Assembly: GCA_937874695.1 (NCBI GenBank)
Contig: CALNAJ010000046.1
Span: 13,513 to 77,512 of the forward strand
Direction: 5' to 3'
DNA from: an uncultured Lactobacillus sp.
GTDB taxonomy: Bacteria > Bacillota > Bacilli > Lactobacillales > Lactobacillaceae
DNA length: 64,000 nt
This document shows positions 25,384-34,476 of this stretch, one piece after another. Made by a program: the position numbers and the translations under genes. The notes below the pieces were generated by a model. The model searched no databases, was not told where the DNA came from, and saw only the letters and a program-made list of their open reading frames with translations. Numbering within the stretch: position 1 is the stretch's first letter; each line of letters starts with the position of its first letter.

Positions 25384-26326
25384 ACTAAACGTGACGTATG
25401 GCGACGTCACGTTGGGCGTCAGTGGGGATCACTTTCGCTATATTTTCGCCTACGACCGCGGCGGTTTGGAATCACTAGTGCGCTACGGAAAAGAATGGTT
25501 GTATCGGACGCCGATGCTAGCGTTTTGGCGTGCCACGACCGACAATGATCGGGGAAACGGCTTCTCGCAGCAATCGGCGATGTGGCTGGGAGCTGACTGC
25601 TTTACCCACTGCACCCAGGTGACGGTGGCAGTGGATGGTCAGTCGATTCCGCTACCAATTGCGCCGGAAAACAATCGCTACAGTGATCACGAGACGGCGG
25701 ACACGGTGGCGGTGACCTTCACGTATACTACACCGACCGTCCCGGCAACGACAGTAACTGTGAGTTATCTCGTGGACGTCACGGGGAAACTCTCGGTTGC
25801 GGTCCACTATCGCGGCGCTGCTGGCTTGCCAGAGCTACCGGCATTGGGATTACGTTTCGTGTTGCCCACGGCGGCTAGTGGTTTTGACTACCAGGGCCTT
25901 TCGGGGGAAACGTATCCGGATCGCATGGCCGGGGGGAAATCAGGAACTTACCACGTGACGGGATTGCCCGTGACGCCGTACCTGGTACCTCAGGAATGCG
26001 GGATGCACATGGCAAATGACTGGGTCACGGTGACGCGAGCTCACACGCTAAATAATGCCGATCCCGACCATCAGCCTTTTGGCATCACGCTGCAGAAGCA
26101 TGACGCGCCATTTGCGTTTAGCTGCTTACCATACACGCCACTGGAGCTGGAAAACGCGACGCACCAGGAAGAGCTACCAGCACCACGGCGGACCGTGTTG
26201 ACTATTTACGGTGCCGTGCGCGGTGTGGGTGGCATCGACAGTTGGGGCGCTGATGTTGAACCGCAGTATCACATTGCTGGGGATCAAGACCATGATTTCC
26301 AATTTGAGATTGCTGGTCTGGCCTGA
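25361..26326 (+). CDS. lacM: Beta-galactosidase small subunit
   Basis: 321 residues from ATG 25361, 6 nt after AGGAGGTG; a second ATG two codons on is possible. It matches the C-terminal Bgal_small_N domain of GH2 enzymes (TPMLAFWRATTDNDRGN, LGLRFVLPTAASGFDYQG, GMHMANDW). It overlaps lacL by 23 bp, so translation is coupled, which suits 1:1 assembly. LacM completes the active site of LacL. Confidence 0.95.
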   Translation: MSMANTTKLNVTYGDVTLGVSGDHFRYIFAYDRGGLESLVRYGKEWLYRTPMLAFWRATTDNDRGNGFSQQSAMWLGADCFTHCTQVTVAVDGQSIPLPIAPENNRYSDHETADTVAVTFTYTTPTVPATTVTVSYLVDVTGKLSVAVHYRGAAGLPELPALGLRFVLPTAASGFDYQGLSGETYPDRMAGGKSGTYHVTGLPVTPYLVPQECGMHMANDWVTVTRAHTLNNADPDHQPFGITLQKHDAPFAFSCLPYTPLELENATHQEELPAPRRTVLTIYGAVRGVGGIDSWGADVEPQYHIAGDQDHDFQFEIAGLA

Positions 26327-26364
26327 AGATAATGGCCATCTTTTAACTAAAGATTAAGCGAGAA

Positions 26365-26389
26365 AAGGCGACAAAGGTCGCCTTTTTTA
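26365..26389 (+). terminator. Terminator of lacLM
   Basis: AAGGCGAC pairs with GTCGCCTT, then six T. Confidence 0.85.
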
Positions 26390-26595
26390 TTACGTAGTTA
26401 ATATAAAGAATAATTAACCTACAATTAAATTTATAAGACGCTATAGATGGAATCTGAGGGTATATCTGATATGATTCAAGGGTAGATGAACAGAACACCT
26501 ATTTATAAGGATATGTATATTTCGGCTAAAAATGTAGTTTTAAATAATGCCATCTGAATGATCAAGGCTAAAGGATTTCCTGGGGAGGAAGAAAC

Positions 26596-27357
26596 TTGAA
26601 GAAGATTATTGAACTAGCGCTATTCGCAGTGAGTGCCACAAGTTTGTCTGGTATGTCAGTCACGACAGCACAAGCAGCCAAGCATCAGCATACAGTACCA
26701 AAAGTTTTACAAGGAAAATGGAACTACCAGTGGAAGATGGACGACGTTCCTGGAGACTATATCTATTTTAATAAAAAATCTTTGCGCGCGGGCAAACGAA
26801 CCTACAAGATTTCTTACATCACTGGTTCGGTAAAATCACGCTATACCGTCCATTTGAAGCGCAAATTTGCTGGGAGTAAGACGTTAACGTTTAAATACAA
26901 GCTCCGGGAAGTTGACCACCATGCAAACGTAAAATCACTGAGTATGAGTACTAAGCGGTACGTCGACAGTTCTGATGCTCTGTATATCAAGGGGTATTTG
27001 GAGGATTATAAGCCTAGCAACTTTATCAAGTTGTCGGGAACCCCCGATATCTTCGATTCATCCGTGAGTGGCTACACGATTCCAAATGCGGAAGTCTCTA
27101 TTAGTGGAGATGAGGAAGCCAGCACGGTGGCAGATGCCTCAGGCTATTTTAAAATTAGCGTCGAGGGTAACTTTGATGAGTATGAATTTTCCGGTGATGA
27201 TCAATTGATCATCTGGTCTAAGGGCCCCAAATCAAACGAAACTTTCAAGGAGACTTTTGAGTTAACTGCTAATAGTGACTATTCGGATTATGAAGATAAT
27301 GATGACGGCGATGACTATTTGTATGAGACATACAATTATAATAACGATTGGGATTAA
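26596..27357 (+). CDS. Secreted acidic protein with Ig-like segment
   Basis: 253 residues from a TTG start after GGGGAGGAAG. Signal peptide at residues ~1-28 (FAVSATSLSGMSVTTAQAA). A basic N-terminal part follows. A segment at ~150-210 (GYTIPNAEVSISG ... TVADASGYFKISV) resembles a bacterial Ig-like repeat of adhesins. The end is very acidic (NDDGDDYLYE and Tyr/Asp/Asn repeats). No LPXTG motif is present. Possible role at the cell surface or in ion binding; unassigned. Local DNA looks richer in A+T than its neighbours. Confidence 0.7.
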   Translation: MKKIIELALFAVSATSLSGMSVTTAQAAKHQHTVPKVLQGKWNYQWKMDDVPGDYIYFNKKSLRAGKRTYKISYITGSVKSRYTVHLKRKFAGSKTLTFKYKLREVDHHANVKSLSMSTKRYVDSSDALYIKGYLEDYKPSNFIKLSGTPDIFDSSVSGYTIPNAEVSISGDEEASTVADASGYFKISVEGNFDEYEFSGDDQLIIWSKGPKSNETFKETFELTANSDYSDYEDNDDGDDYLYETYNYNNDWD

Positions 27358-27456
27358 GCAGTTTTGATGAACAGACGTATTAGCAATTGAATCTGAAATA
27401 GTTTCCATAGTAACCTGCACAGAAAAATTTAGCTGAAACCGCTATCTATTTGATGC

Positions 27457-27687
27457 TATAATGACCTGCAGACAAGTTGAATGGTCACACCAATTTTGGT
27501 GTGGCGCAATGATTTAACGAGCCGAGTGTCCGTCGATAAGTGCACTCAGGGCGTGCAGTGGACGCAACAACCGGCGATGGCGGTATAAGGTGTGCGGCCA
27601 TCAATCAAATTAAGCTGAGATGCTAGGGATTCTTGGTGAATGTCTAGTTTACTTTTTCTAGTTTGATTAGCGGGATGGAGGTTACGG
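27457..27687 (+). promoter_or_regulatory. Promoter and long structured leader of the antiporter gene
   Basis: TATAAT at 27457-27462 would start RNA near 27469, leaving a ~220-nt leader without a gene. It begins with the hairpin CACACCA/TGGTGTG (27486-27505) and a GAGTG/CACTC stem (about 27523-27548), then G+C-rich sequence. I do not recognise a known riboswitch class. Confidence 0.4.
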
Positions 27688-29679
27688 ATGGAAACCGTAT
27701 TTTTAGTATTGGTCTTGTTGATTGCGGTTGTGGGAGGCAATGTCCTTGGGAAACATTGTCCACGAATACCACAACCCTTTTTTCTCATTGGTTTAGGGCT
27801 ATTATTTGCATTTTTCCCACTGTATCATGGGTTTCAGTTCAGCCCAGATGTGTTTACATTCGCCATTATTGCACCACTTATGTATAACGAATCGGAAAAT
27901 GTTTCGCGTTACTGGGTTGGTCGGGGAATCGTTAATATTTTCTCACTGGCAATCGTCTTGGTTGTCCTGACGGTGCTGGTCGTGGGGACGGGTGTTCACT
28001 GGTTGTTTCCCATCTTCCCACTCAGCTTGGCCTTTGCGCTCTGTGCGGTGGTGACACCAACGGATGCATCTGCGGTGAGTGCGATTGCGCCCGAGAGTGA
28101 GGAGTACCGGGTCCCACAAACGATTCTGCAAAATGAATCGCTATTCAATGATGCTTCCGGTATCGTGGCATTTGATCTTGCAATCGCAACATATGTGTCC
28201 GGTAAATTTGCAGTGGGTACCGCATTACTAGACTTTGGAAAAGAGTTCTTAGGTGGACTTTTACTCGGTGCACTGCTAGGGTTAGCCATTGCCTGGGTGC
28301 GCAAGGTGTTGATTCGTTGGGGAGACAACTCGCCATTGGTCTTAGTGACCATCGAATTGGTGACGCCATTTGTCCTATATTATGTGGCGGATTTGGTAGG
28401 CTTTTCGGGAATCTTGGCGGTCGTCGCTGCCGGCCTTGTCCAAGGTGGCGAGCGGGAACACTTACGCATGACGTCCAGTCGCATGCAGATGGTCAGCGCC
28501 AACGTTTGGGAAGTTATTAATGGCATCCTCTCCAGTTTGGTTTTCGTGCTACTGGGAATTTCGTTGCCGCGGGTACTCCAGGCGGTTTGGCAAAATGAAC
28601 AAGTTCTGTGGTGGCAACTCACTTTAGCAGGACTGTTCATTTACAGTCTGAAGTTCGTGATGCGGCTAGTCTGGTCACGGTACTTTGTTTGGATGCATGC
28701 ACCTAGTAAGCACCGGTGGTCAGACAGTTGGCTGATGGCGTTGAGCGGGGCTAATGGCACAATTACGTTGGCCTTGGCCTTCTCTCTGCCACTGTTGATT
28801 AAGGGGCAACCCTTTGCACTTCGAGGGTCGTTGATTTTTACGGCGACCGTGGTCATTTTGCTAAGCCTGTTAGTACCGACTTTTGCGCTGCCACAACTCT
28901 TAAAAGCGGGGCCAACGAAGACAGAGTCGACAACGGCTTGGCACCACCGGATGCGGTTAGCGGCCATTGCCGATTTAAAAGAGCAAACGGCTCATCCGAG
29001 TGAACGTCAGATTGTGATTGATGCGTTACTTCAGCAATTTCAATGGCAACAAGCGCCACGTCGCCGTCAGCAGCGGGCACTGTTCCGTCAGGCCGATCGA
29101 ATGGAAGAACAGGCGATTAAAGCGTTGTATGATGACGACAAGATTACCGAGCAGGCGTGGAATTACTATCGCCGTTTTCTAAAATATAGTCGCTTTACCG
29201 TTGACCAGCGGTGGTGGAAGAATCTTATTTTACGTGTGTGGTTCGGGGTGCACATGGGGCGGATGTATCACGATATCCAGAAGGCTCAGGATACCTTTAT
29301 GACGTCGCCCTTAGTGATGGAACAGATCTATTGGCAGCAACGGTTTGAGAAGCACGGCGAGGACATCCGGCCCATCGAAGCAGCTGGCAATCGGGCGGCC
29401 TCAGCAAAATTGGCGGCGTTAAAAACTGGCGAAAACAGCACGGCTGTTGACGTTGTCCAACGCTACTACAATGAACGGTATCGGCAACTCAACGCGCCAG
29501 AGGTTGATCCAACCGTTGTCTATCAACTATTTTTAGCGGCGTTCCACACGGAGTATGAATTGGTCCAAGCCGAATTGGCCTCCGGCGAAATGTCGACGGC
29601 CGTGGCGGATGATCTGCAACAACAGATTATTTATGATGAAATGAGTTACTTGCAGAATCGCGCGGCATTTTTAGCCTAA
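27688..29679 (+). CDS. CPA1 family Na+/H+ antiporter (NhaP-type)
   Basis: 663 residues. About 11-12 membrane helices occupy residues 1-410, with the conserved NESLFNDASGIVAFD motif (ion-binding Asp) and a TPTDASAVSA motif. The last ~250 residues form a soluble, charged, helical domain (QWQQAPRRRQQRA...). The protein exchanges cytoplasmic Na+ (or K+) for H+. It has a long leader and its own terminator. A second CPA1 antiporter lies 1.4 kb downstream. Confidence 0.9.
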   Translation: METVFLVLVLLIAVVGGNVLGKHCPRIPQPFFLIGLGLLFAFFPLYHGFQFSPDVFTFAIIAPLMYNESENVSRYWVGRGIVNIFSLAIVLVVLTVLVVGTGVHWLFPIFPLSLAFALCAVVTPTDASAVSAIAPESEEYRVPQTILQNESLFNDASGIVAFDLAIATYVSGKFAVGTALLDFGKEFLGGLLLGALLGLAIAWVRKVLIRWGDNSPLVLVTIELVTPFVLYYVADLVGFSGILAVVAAGLVQGGEREHLRMTSSRMQMVSANVWEVINGILSSLVFVLLGISLPRVLQAVWQNEQVLWWQLTLAGLFIYSLKFVMRLVWSRYFVWMHAPSKHRWSDSWLMALSGANGTITLALAFSLPLLIKGQPFALRGSLIFTATVVILLSLLVPTFALPQLLKAGPTKTESTTAWHHRMRLAAIADLKEQTAHPSERQIVIDALLQQFQWQQAPRRRQQRALFRQADRMEEQAIKALYDDDKITEQAWNYYRRFLKYSRFTVDQRWWKNLILRVWFGVHMGRMYHDIQKAQDTFMTSPLVMEQIYWQQRFEKHGEDIRPIEAAGNRAASAKLAALKTGENSTAVDVVQRYYNERYRQLNAPEVDPTVVYQLFLAAFHTEYELVQAELASGEMSTAVADDLQQQIIYDEMSYLQNRAAFLA

Positions 29680-29707
29680 TATTAAGTGCTTCGGGTAATT
29701 AGAATGG

Positions 29708-29746
29708 GATGATTCGCTACTAAATAAAGTAGCAATCATCTTTTTT
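29708..29746 (+). terminator. Terminator of the first antiporter gene
   Basis: GATGATT.GCTACT pairs with AGTAGC.AATCATC, then six T. Confidence 0.9.
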
Positions 29747-29766
29747 GAATCTTTCAAACTTTTCCC

Positions 29767-29797
29767 TTGCCTTGAAGTACACATGAAGGTTTAATCT
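29767..29797 (+). promoter_or_regulatory. MerR-type promoter of the NAD(P)H-binding/merR operon
   Basis: TTGCCT, a 19-bp spacer and TAATCT. The spacer holds CCTTGAAGTACACATGAAGG, an imperfect dyad. Four other genes nearby have the same design. Confidence 0.8.
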
Positions 29798-29829
29798 AAG
29801 GTCATTCAAGCGTGAGGAAAGGAACTTTA

Positions 29830-30486
29830 ATGATGACGAAAAAAGTAATGATTTTAGCAGCTAACGGGCAAATCGCCCAAATCGTAGAGCACCGAATCTT
29901 AACGGAAGACCAATTCGCAGACGTTGACCTGACGCTCTTCTTGCGGAACACTAGTCGACTTGCCAACTTACAGGACAATCCGCGAGTGACGTTGGTTGAA
30001 GGGGATATCACTGACCCAACGGCCGTGAGTGCCGCTATGGCCGGCCAAGACCTAGTATTCGTTGCCGTCGTGGATCACGACCAGCAGAATCGGTTGACCA
30101 ACAGCGTCATTGCCGGGATGAAGGCCAACAATGTTTCCCGGGTGCTATTCGCTAATGTCCTGGGGTTGTACAATGAAGTCGGTGGCGAATTTGGCCGGTG
30201 GAACTCAGAAATGATCGGTGCTGGGATGGCACCGGCGCGCCAGTCCGATAAACTACTGGCCGATTCGGGTTTAGATTACACGACGTTGCGGCTGCCTTGG
30301 CTGAATGACCGCGGGATTAAGTACGTGGTGACCACCAAAGAGCAAGCCTACAAAGGTGTTTCTGGATCACGGCAGAGTGTTGCCGATGTTGTTTTACACA
30401 TTGTTGCTGACCCTAGCAAGTATAGTCGCGATAGCATTGGCATGGCTGACCCTGATACCGAGGGCCGAGATCGACCTGTTTACTAA
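29830..30486 (+). CDS. NAD(P)H-binding protein (atypical SDR), redox-stress type
   Basis: 218 residues from ATG 29830 after AAGGAA; an upstream GTG overlaps the ribosome binding site. The N-terminal nucleotide motif is ILAANGQIAQ, and the core has VLFANVLGLYNE and LDYTTLRLPWLND, as in the NAD(P)H-binding (SDR a5/NmrA-like) family. It is a diverged paralogue of the protein at 38083. It forms an operon with the merR gene 21 bp downstream. The MerR-type promoter suggests induction by electrophiles or oxidants. Activity unknown. Confidence 0.88.
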   Translation: MMTKKVMILAANGQIAQIVEHRILTEDQFADVDLTLFLRNTSRLANLQDNPRVTLVEGDITDPTAVSAAMAGQDLVFVAVVDHDQQNRLTNSVIAGMKANNVSRVLFANVLGLYNEVGGEFGRWNSEMIGAGMAPARQSDKLLADSGLDYTTLRLPWLNDRGIKYVVTTKEQAYKGVSGSRQSVADVVLHIVADPSKYSRDSIGMADPDTEGRDRPVY

Positions 30487-30507
30487 TCTGTGAGGAGCGA
30501 AGATAAA

Positions 30508-30957
30508 ATGAATATTAAAGAAGCCAGCGAAAAGACGGGGGTCTCCTCCGCAGCGATTCGCTATTACGAAAAAGAATCATTGATTCCACCTATCGACCGG
30601 ACCGCGGTTGGTAACCGGGACATCGACGACCGGATCATTCGGCGGATCACATTTGTCACGCAGATGCGCGCGGCGGGGATGAGCATTGAAAATCTTCGCC
30701 GGTACATCGAGTTGTTTGACGCCCAGGAGGACAATACCAAGGAACAAAAGGCCCTCCTACAGGAACAACTCGGCGTGATGGAAGAAAAGCGGGATGACTT
30801 GCAGGCGGCCATTGACCACCTGAATTACAAGCTCAACCACTTCTACGATCACATGGAATCGACGGAAGAAGAACTCCGCGAATTGGAACGTCAACATGCC
30901 GATAAGGTTGCGCAGAAGCCAACCGAAGATGACGATGGTTTTAACAATGCGTATTAA
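30508..30957 (+). CDS. MerR family transcriptional regulator
   Basis: 149 residues from ATG 30508, about 10 nt after GAGGAG. The HTH is IKEASEKTGVSSAAIRYYEKE; a long coiled coil (residues ~85-135) carries the dimer. It has no cysteine, so sensing differs from the Cys54-bearing MerR at 12.6 kb. Being second in an operon driven by a MerR-type promoter, it probably controls itself. It is the leading candidate for the regulator of the five TTGCCT/19-bp promoters between 29.7 and 39 kb. Confidence 0.9.
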   Translation: MNIKEASEKTGVSSAAIRYYEKESLIPPIDRTAVGNRDIDDRIIRRITFVTQMRAAGMSIENLRRYIELFDAQEDNTKEQKALLQEQLGVMEEKRDDLQAAIDHLNYKLNHFYDHMESTEEELRELERQHADKVAQKPTEDDDGFNNAY

Positions 30958-30962
30958 CGATT

Positions 30963-30996
30963 AAGGACGACTATAGCAGAGGTAGCCGTCCTTTTT
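30963..30996 (+). terminator. Terminator after merR
   Basis: AAGGACG pairs with CGTCCTT, then T run. Confidence 0.85.
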
Positions 30997-31038
30997 AGTG
31001 TATAATTGGAAAAAATTTAGTTTGTGGAGGAGACATGC

Positions 31039-32622
31039 ATGGCGCTATTCACATCGACGTTTGTTTTACTGATTACGGTTGCCCTAGCGAATTTGGTTGC
31101 AGAGTGGGTGCCTAAAATTTCCAAGACCTATTTTGCACTGGTAGCTGGAATTATCGTGGCCCTCATTCCCAGTCTGAACCATTTAGTCTTGGAGTTTGAG
31201 AACGAGACTTTCATGATTTTTATTTTGGCACCGTTGCTGTTCTTCGAGGGCCAGATCACGCCAATGGTGCGGGTTGGTCGGCGTATTCCTAGTATTCTGG
31301 GGACCGCGTTTGTGCTGGCCATCGTTTCAGCTGTCATTGCGACGCTGGGCCTACACGGAATCTTTGCCGTGAGCTTGCCACTGGCCCTAATCATGGTCGC
31401 CATCAGCACGCCAACCGATGCGACAGCATTTGAATCGGTGGTGACTGGTCGTAAGATCAGCGAGCGATTGGGAAATCAATTGAAGATGGAATCCCTATTT
31501 AACGATGCGACTGGTCTGATCCTGCTGCAGGCGGGCTTGCTGTGGCTGAAGACCAGTAAATTTTCCTTCAGTCAAAACGTCGGCAAACTCCTGGCTTCTG
31601 CCATCGGCGGCGCACTCATTGGGGCTATATTGGCAGTAGCATTCATGTTATTTCGGCAGGCGCTGGTGCGAACCGATGCCAATGTAGTTTCCTCACAATC
31701 GCTGCTATACTTGCTAACGCCAATTATCATCTATTTGGTCGCCGAAGAGGTCGCAGTTTCTGGAATTATTGCTGTTGTTGTGGCGGGACTCATTAATAAT
31801 GGCGAGGCCAATAGCAGTCGATTTAGCGCGCCGCGACAAATGTATTTTGGTACGCAGCTGATGAACTTTGGTTCGGAAATTCTGAATGGCGCGGTCTTTG
31901 TCATCTTGGGAATTAGTCTGGAACGGATTGTCAGTAGCCAATATCAGCAAATGTTCCAGTCGTTGCGGTGGTTGTGGCTGGGACTCGCAGTTTACCTGTT
32001 GCTCATTATTTGTCGGGTCGTCTATGCTTACTATTTTGTCGCCCGGCGGCAGTGGCGAGATAGCTGGCTGTTTGCATTAGGTGGTGTCCACGGAACGGTG
32101 ACACTAGCCATGACATTTTCGATTGTAGGGATGGTGCCAACGCGCCAATTTCGACAGATTATTTTAGTGGAAACAGTCATCATCATTGTTAGCATGTTGG
32201 TGCCAACGATTCTCTTCAAATGGCTCTTACCACAAGATGGCGATGCGCTCAGTAAACCGGCTATTCTAGCACGGATTCGTGAGGAAATGACGGCAGTCGG
32301 GATTCAGCGGGTCAATGAGTTAGAGTTAGCTGCCGACGTGAAACGGGCCGTCGTCTACGAGTTACGGGATCAAAATAATACTAATCCCTTGCGTTCCTTC
32401 CTACGCCGCTGGCGAGGAACCGTTAGTCATCACGAGGCTATCACCTATCTGCAGAGTCGTGATCAACGTTGGGCCATGATGCAGGCGTTTGCCAGTGAAC
32501 GTGAATTCTTATCAGAGCAAGCCCGGCAACACGTGGTCGATCGGAATTTGATTCACGATATCTACACGGAAGTTTTGATGTCAGAGGCATTGGTTGTTGA
32601 TCCGTACAGTCGGATGGTGTAG
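31039..32622 (+). CDS. CPA1 family Na+/H+ antiporter
   Basis: 527 residues from ATG 31039, 6 nt after GGAGGAG. About 12 membrane helices, with STPTDATAFESV and the ion-site motif MESLFNDATGLILLQ, then a soluble tail of ~120 residues. It is shorter than the antiporter at 27.7 kb and clearly diverged from it. It shares no operon with it; the NAD(P)H-binding/merR pair sits between them. Expected role: pH and sodium homeostasis. Confidence 0.9.
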   Translation: MALFTSTFVLLITVALANLVAEWVPKISKTYFALVAGIIVALIPSLNHLVLEFENETFMIFILAPLLFFEGQITPMVRVGRRIPSILGTAFVLAIVSAVIATLGLHGIFAVSLPLALIMVAISTPTDATAFESVVTGRKISERLGNQLKMESLFNDATGLILLQAGLLWLKTSKFSFSQNVGKLLASAIGGALIGAILAVAFMLFRQALVRTDANVVSSQSLLYLLTPIIIYLVAEEVAVSGIIAVVVAGLINNGEANSSRFSAPRQMYFGTQLMNFGSEILNGAVFVILGISLERIVSSQYQQMFQSLRWLWLGLAVYLLLIICRVVYAYYFVARRQWRDSWLFALGGVHGTVTLAMTFSIVGMVPTRQFRQIILVETVIIIVSMLVPTILFKWLLPQDGDALSKPAILARIREEMTAVGIQRVNELELAADVKRAVVYELRDQNNTNPLRSFLRRWRGTVSHHEAITYLQSRDQRWAMMQAFASEREFLSEQARQHVVDRNLIHDIYTEVLMSEALVVDPYSRMV

Positions 32623-32748
32623 GGATGGATTTTTATTAAAAGTAAAGTGGGCTCGGTCACCGCGATAATTGAGGTGTCTGAATCCATTTTTTACAAACAG
32701 TTAATAGTTATAATAAATATATGATTAATACGATTCCTGAGCTAAGCA

Positions 32749-32779
32749 TTGACTTAGAGGGACTATAACCCGGTATACT
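32749..32779 (+). promoter_or_regulatory. MerR-type promoter of the flavodoxin gene
   Basis: TTGACT, a 19-bp spacer and TATACT. The spacer contains CTTAGAGGGACTATAA, unlike the CTTGAAG sites, so a different MerR protein may act here. Confidence 0.6.
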
Positions 32780-32812
32780 AGACATAAGATGAAACATGAA
32801 GGAGATTTTCAG

Positions 32813-33292
32813 ATGGCAAGCTCAGCTTTGATTGTAGACTATTCCTGGTCCGGGACGACCGCCCAGATGGCCGTTGATTTACAGCAGGTGACGGGGGCCG
32901 ACAAGGTCAATTTGACCGTCACGCAAGGAACGTTTCCACCCGATATGTTCGCGACCGCTGACGTCGCCAGTCAACAACTTTCGAGTGGCAAGTTGCCGAC
33001 GCTGACCAATGAACAACCAGACCTTAGTCACTATCAAACGCTGCTGGTTGGGGGGCCCGTCTGGAACGGTAAGGTTGCTACACCGGTGCGTCGTTTTCTC
33101 CAACAACTGACGGGTTTTCAGGGAATCGTGGCCCCGTTCTATACGGATACGGGCAATCCTGGCGGCTATGAGGACGACTTCGAACAGCTGATTCCACGGG
33201 GGACATTTGTGATGGGCCTCGGGATGACGGCTGGTGACTTGGCCCACGACCAACAGGTGCTACGTGGTTGGTGGCGCAATTTTCAAAATTAA
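32813..33292 (+). CDS. Flavodoxin-like protein
   Basis: 159 residues from ATG 32813, 6 nt after AAGGAGA. The FMN phosphate loop is YSWSGTTAQMA at residues ~10-20, and LLVGGPVWNGKVATPVRRFL fits the second flavin loop. Such proteins carry electrons or act as small quinone reductases. The next MerR-regulated alcohol dehydrogenase gene is 74 bp downstream, but it has its own promoter. The 19-bp-spacer promoter suggests stress induction. Confidence 0.88.
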   Translation: MASSALIVDYSWSGTTAQMAVDLQQVTGADKVNLTVTQGTFPPDMFATADVASQQLSSGKLPTLTNEQPDLSHYQTLLVGGPVWNGKVATPVRRFLQQLTGFQGIVAPFYTDTGNPGGYEDDFEQLIPRGTFVMGLGMTAGDLAHDQQVLRGWWRNFQN

Positions 33293-33303
33293 GCAGATTC
33301 TGC

Positions 33304-33334
33304 TTGCCTTGAAGTCCACTTTAAGGGCTAAACT
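33304..33334 (+). promoter_or_regulatory. MerR-type promoter of the zinc alcohol dehydrogenase
   Basis: TTGCCT, 19-bp spacer, TAAACT, with CCTTGAAGTCCACTTTAAGG forming an interrupted dyad. Confidence 0.8.
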
Positions 33335-33366
33335 AACCGTATCGATCGAAATTGGAGGATGAATCA

Positions 33367-34410
33367 ATGAAAACAGCTGTATTTGTTGAACCGGGCAAGG
33401 TTGAAGCCCAGGAGTTACCAAGGCCAACGGTCAAGAATCCAACGGACGCCGTTTTAAAAATTGTGCGGGCCTGTGTCTGCGGTTCCGACCTATGGTGGTA
33501 CCGTGGCATTAATGATCGCCAAAAGAACACGCCGGTCGGGCACGAAGCCATTGGTATCGTGGAAAGTGTTGGGAGCGAGGTTACCAACGTTAAGCCCGGC
33601 GACTTTGTTATCGCGCCATTCACGCATGGTTGCGGTCACTGTGCAGCCTGCTTGGCTGGCTTCGATGGTAACTGTGAAAACGCCCGGACCGATGATGAAA
33701 TTGTCGGCTACCAAGGCGAATATTTACGTTTCAAGAATGCCGACTGGGCCCTGGTTAAGGTTCCCGGCCAACCTAGCGATTATTCCGATGCCCAACTCAA
33801 CGACCTGTTGACTTTGGCCGACGTGATGGCGACCGGTTACCATGCCGCTGCCACCGCTGAAGTCAAGGATGGCGACACGGTCGTGGTTATGGGTGATGGT
33901 GCCGTGGGTCTGTGTGGTGTGATTGCTGCCAAGCTTCGTGGCGCCAAGCGGATCATCACGATGAGCCGGCATGCCGATCGTCAAGCCCTTGCTCAAGAGT
34001 TTGGGGCGACCGATGTGGTGGCTGAACGTGGGGATGACGCGGTTAAGCGCGTCATGGAACTGACGGACGGCGCTGGTGCCGATGCTGTTTTGGAATGTGT
34101 GGGGACTGCCCAATCCGTCGATACAGCCGTTAAAGTTGGCCGGGCCGGAGCCGTGGTTGGCCGCGTCGGCGTACCACAAAAGGCTGAAATGAACACGAAC
34201 AACCTCTTCTGGAAGAATATTGGCCTGCGTGGGGGAATTGCTTCCGTCACGACTTATGACCGCGACGTGTTGTTGGATGCCGTTTTGACCGGCAAGATTC
34301 ACCCCGGTAAGGTGTTCACCCAGCGTTTCGATCTTGACCACGTAGCGGAGGCTTATGCCGCAATGGATAAGCGCGAGGCTATCAAATCATTGTTAGTTAT
34401 TAGCGATTAA
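33367..34410 (+). CDS. Zinc-dependent alcohol dehydrogenase
   Basis: 347 residues from ATG 33367 after GGAGG. The catalytic zinc motif is GHEAIGIVESVG, with Cys in CVCGSD. Structural zinc cysteines are in CGHCAACLAGFDGNC, and the Rossmann motif is GDGAVGLCG. The MDR family oxidises alcohols or reduces aldehydes with NAD(P)(H). MerR-type promoter control groups it with the neighbouring reductases and suggests an aldehyde-detoxifying role (inference). Confidence 0.92.
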   Translation: MKTAVFVEPGKVEAQELPRPTVKNPTDAVLKIVRACVCGSDLWWYRGINDRQKNTPVGHEAIGIVESVGSEVTNVKPGDFVIAPFTHGCGHCAACLAGFDGNCENARTDDEIVGYQGEYLRFKNADWALVKVPGQPSDYSDAQLNDLLTLADVMATGYHAAATAEVKDGDTVVVMGDGAVGLCGVIAAKLRGAKRIITMSRHADRQALAQEFGATDVVAERGDDAVKRVMELTDGAGADAVLECVGTAQSVDTAVKVGRAGAVVGRVGVPQKAEMNTNNLFWKNIGLRGGIASVTTYDRDVLLDAVLTGKIHPGKVFTQRFDLDHVAEAYAAMDKREAIKSLLVISD

Positions 34411-34432
34411 TTAATTGATAATTATTAATAAT

Positions 34433-34465
34433 AAAGGTCCACGTCAATCAGACGTGGACCTTTTT
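34433..34465. terminator. Bidirectional terminator
   Basis: AAAGGTCCACGTC pairs with GACGTGGACCTTT, between convergent genes. A TATTAATAATTATC motif (minus) lies just left of it. Confidence 0.9.
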
Positions 34466-34476
34466 GGTTACATAAG

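Noticed and set aside
27457..27687. Known riboswitch (c-di-AMP, Mg, Mn) before the antiporter
   Set aside because: I could not find the conserved core sequences of those classes; left as an unclassified leader.
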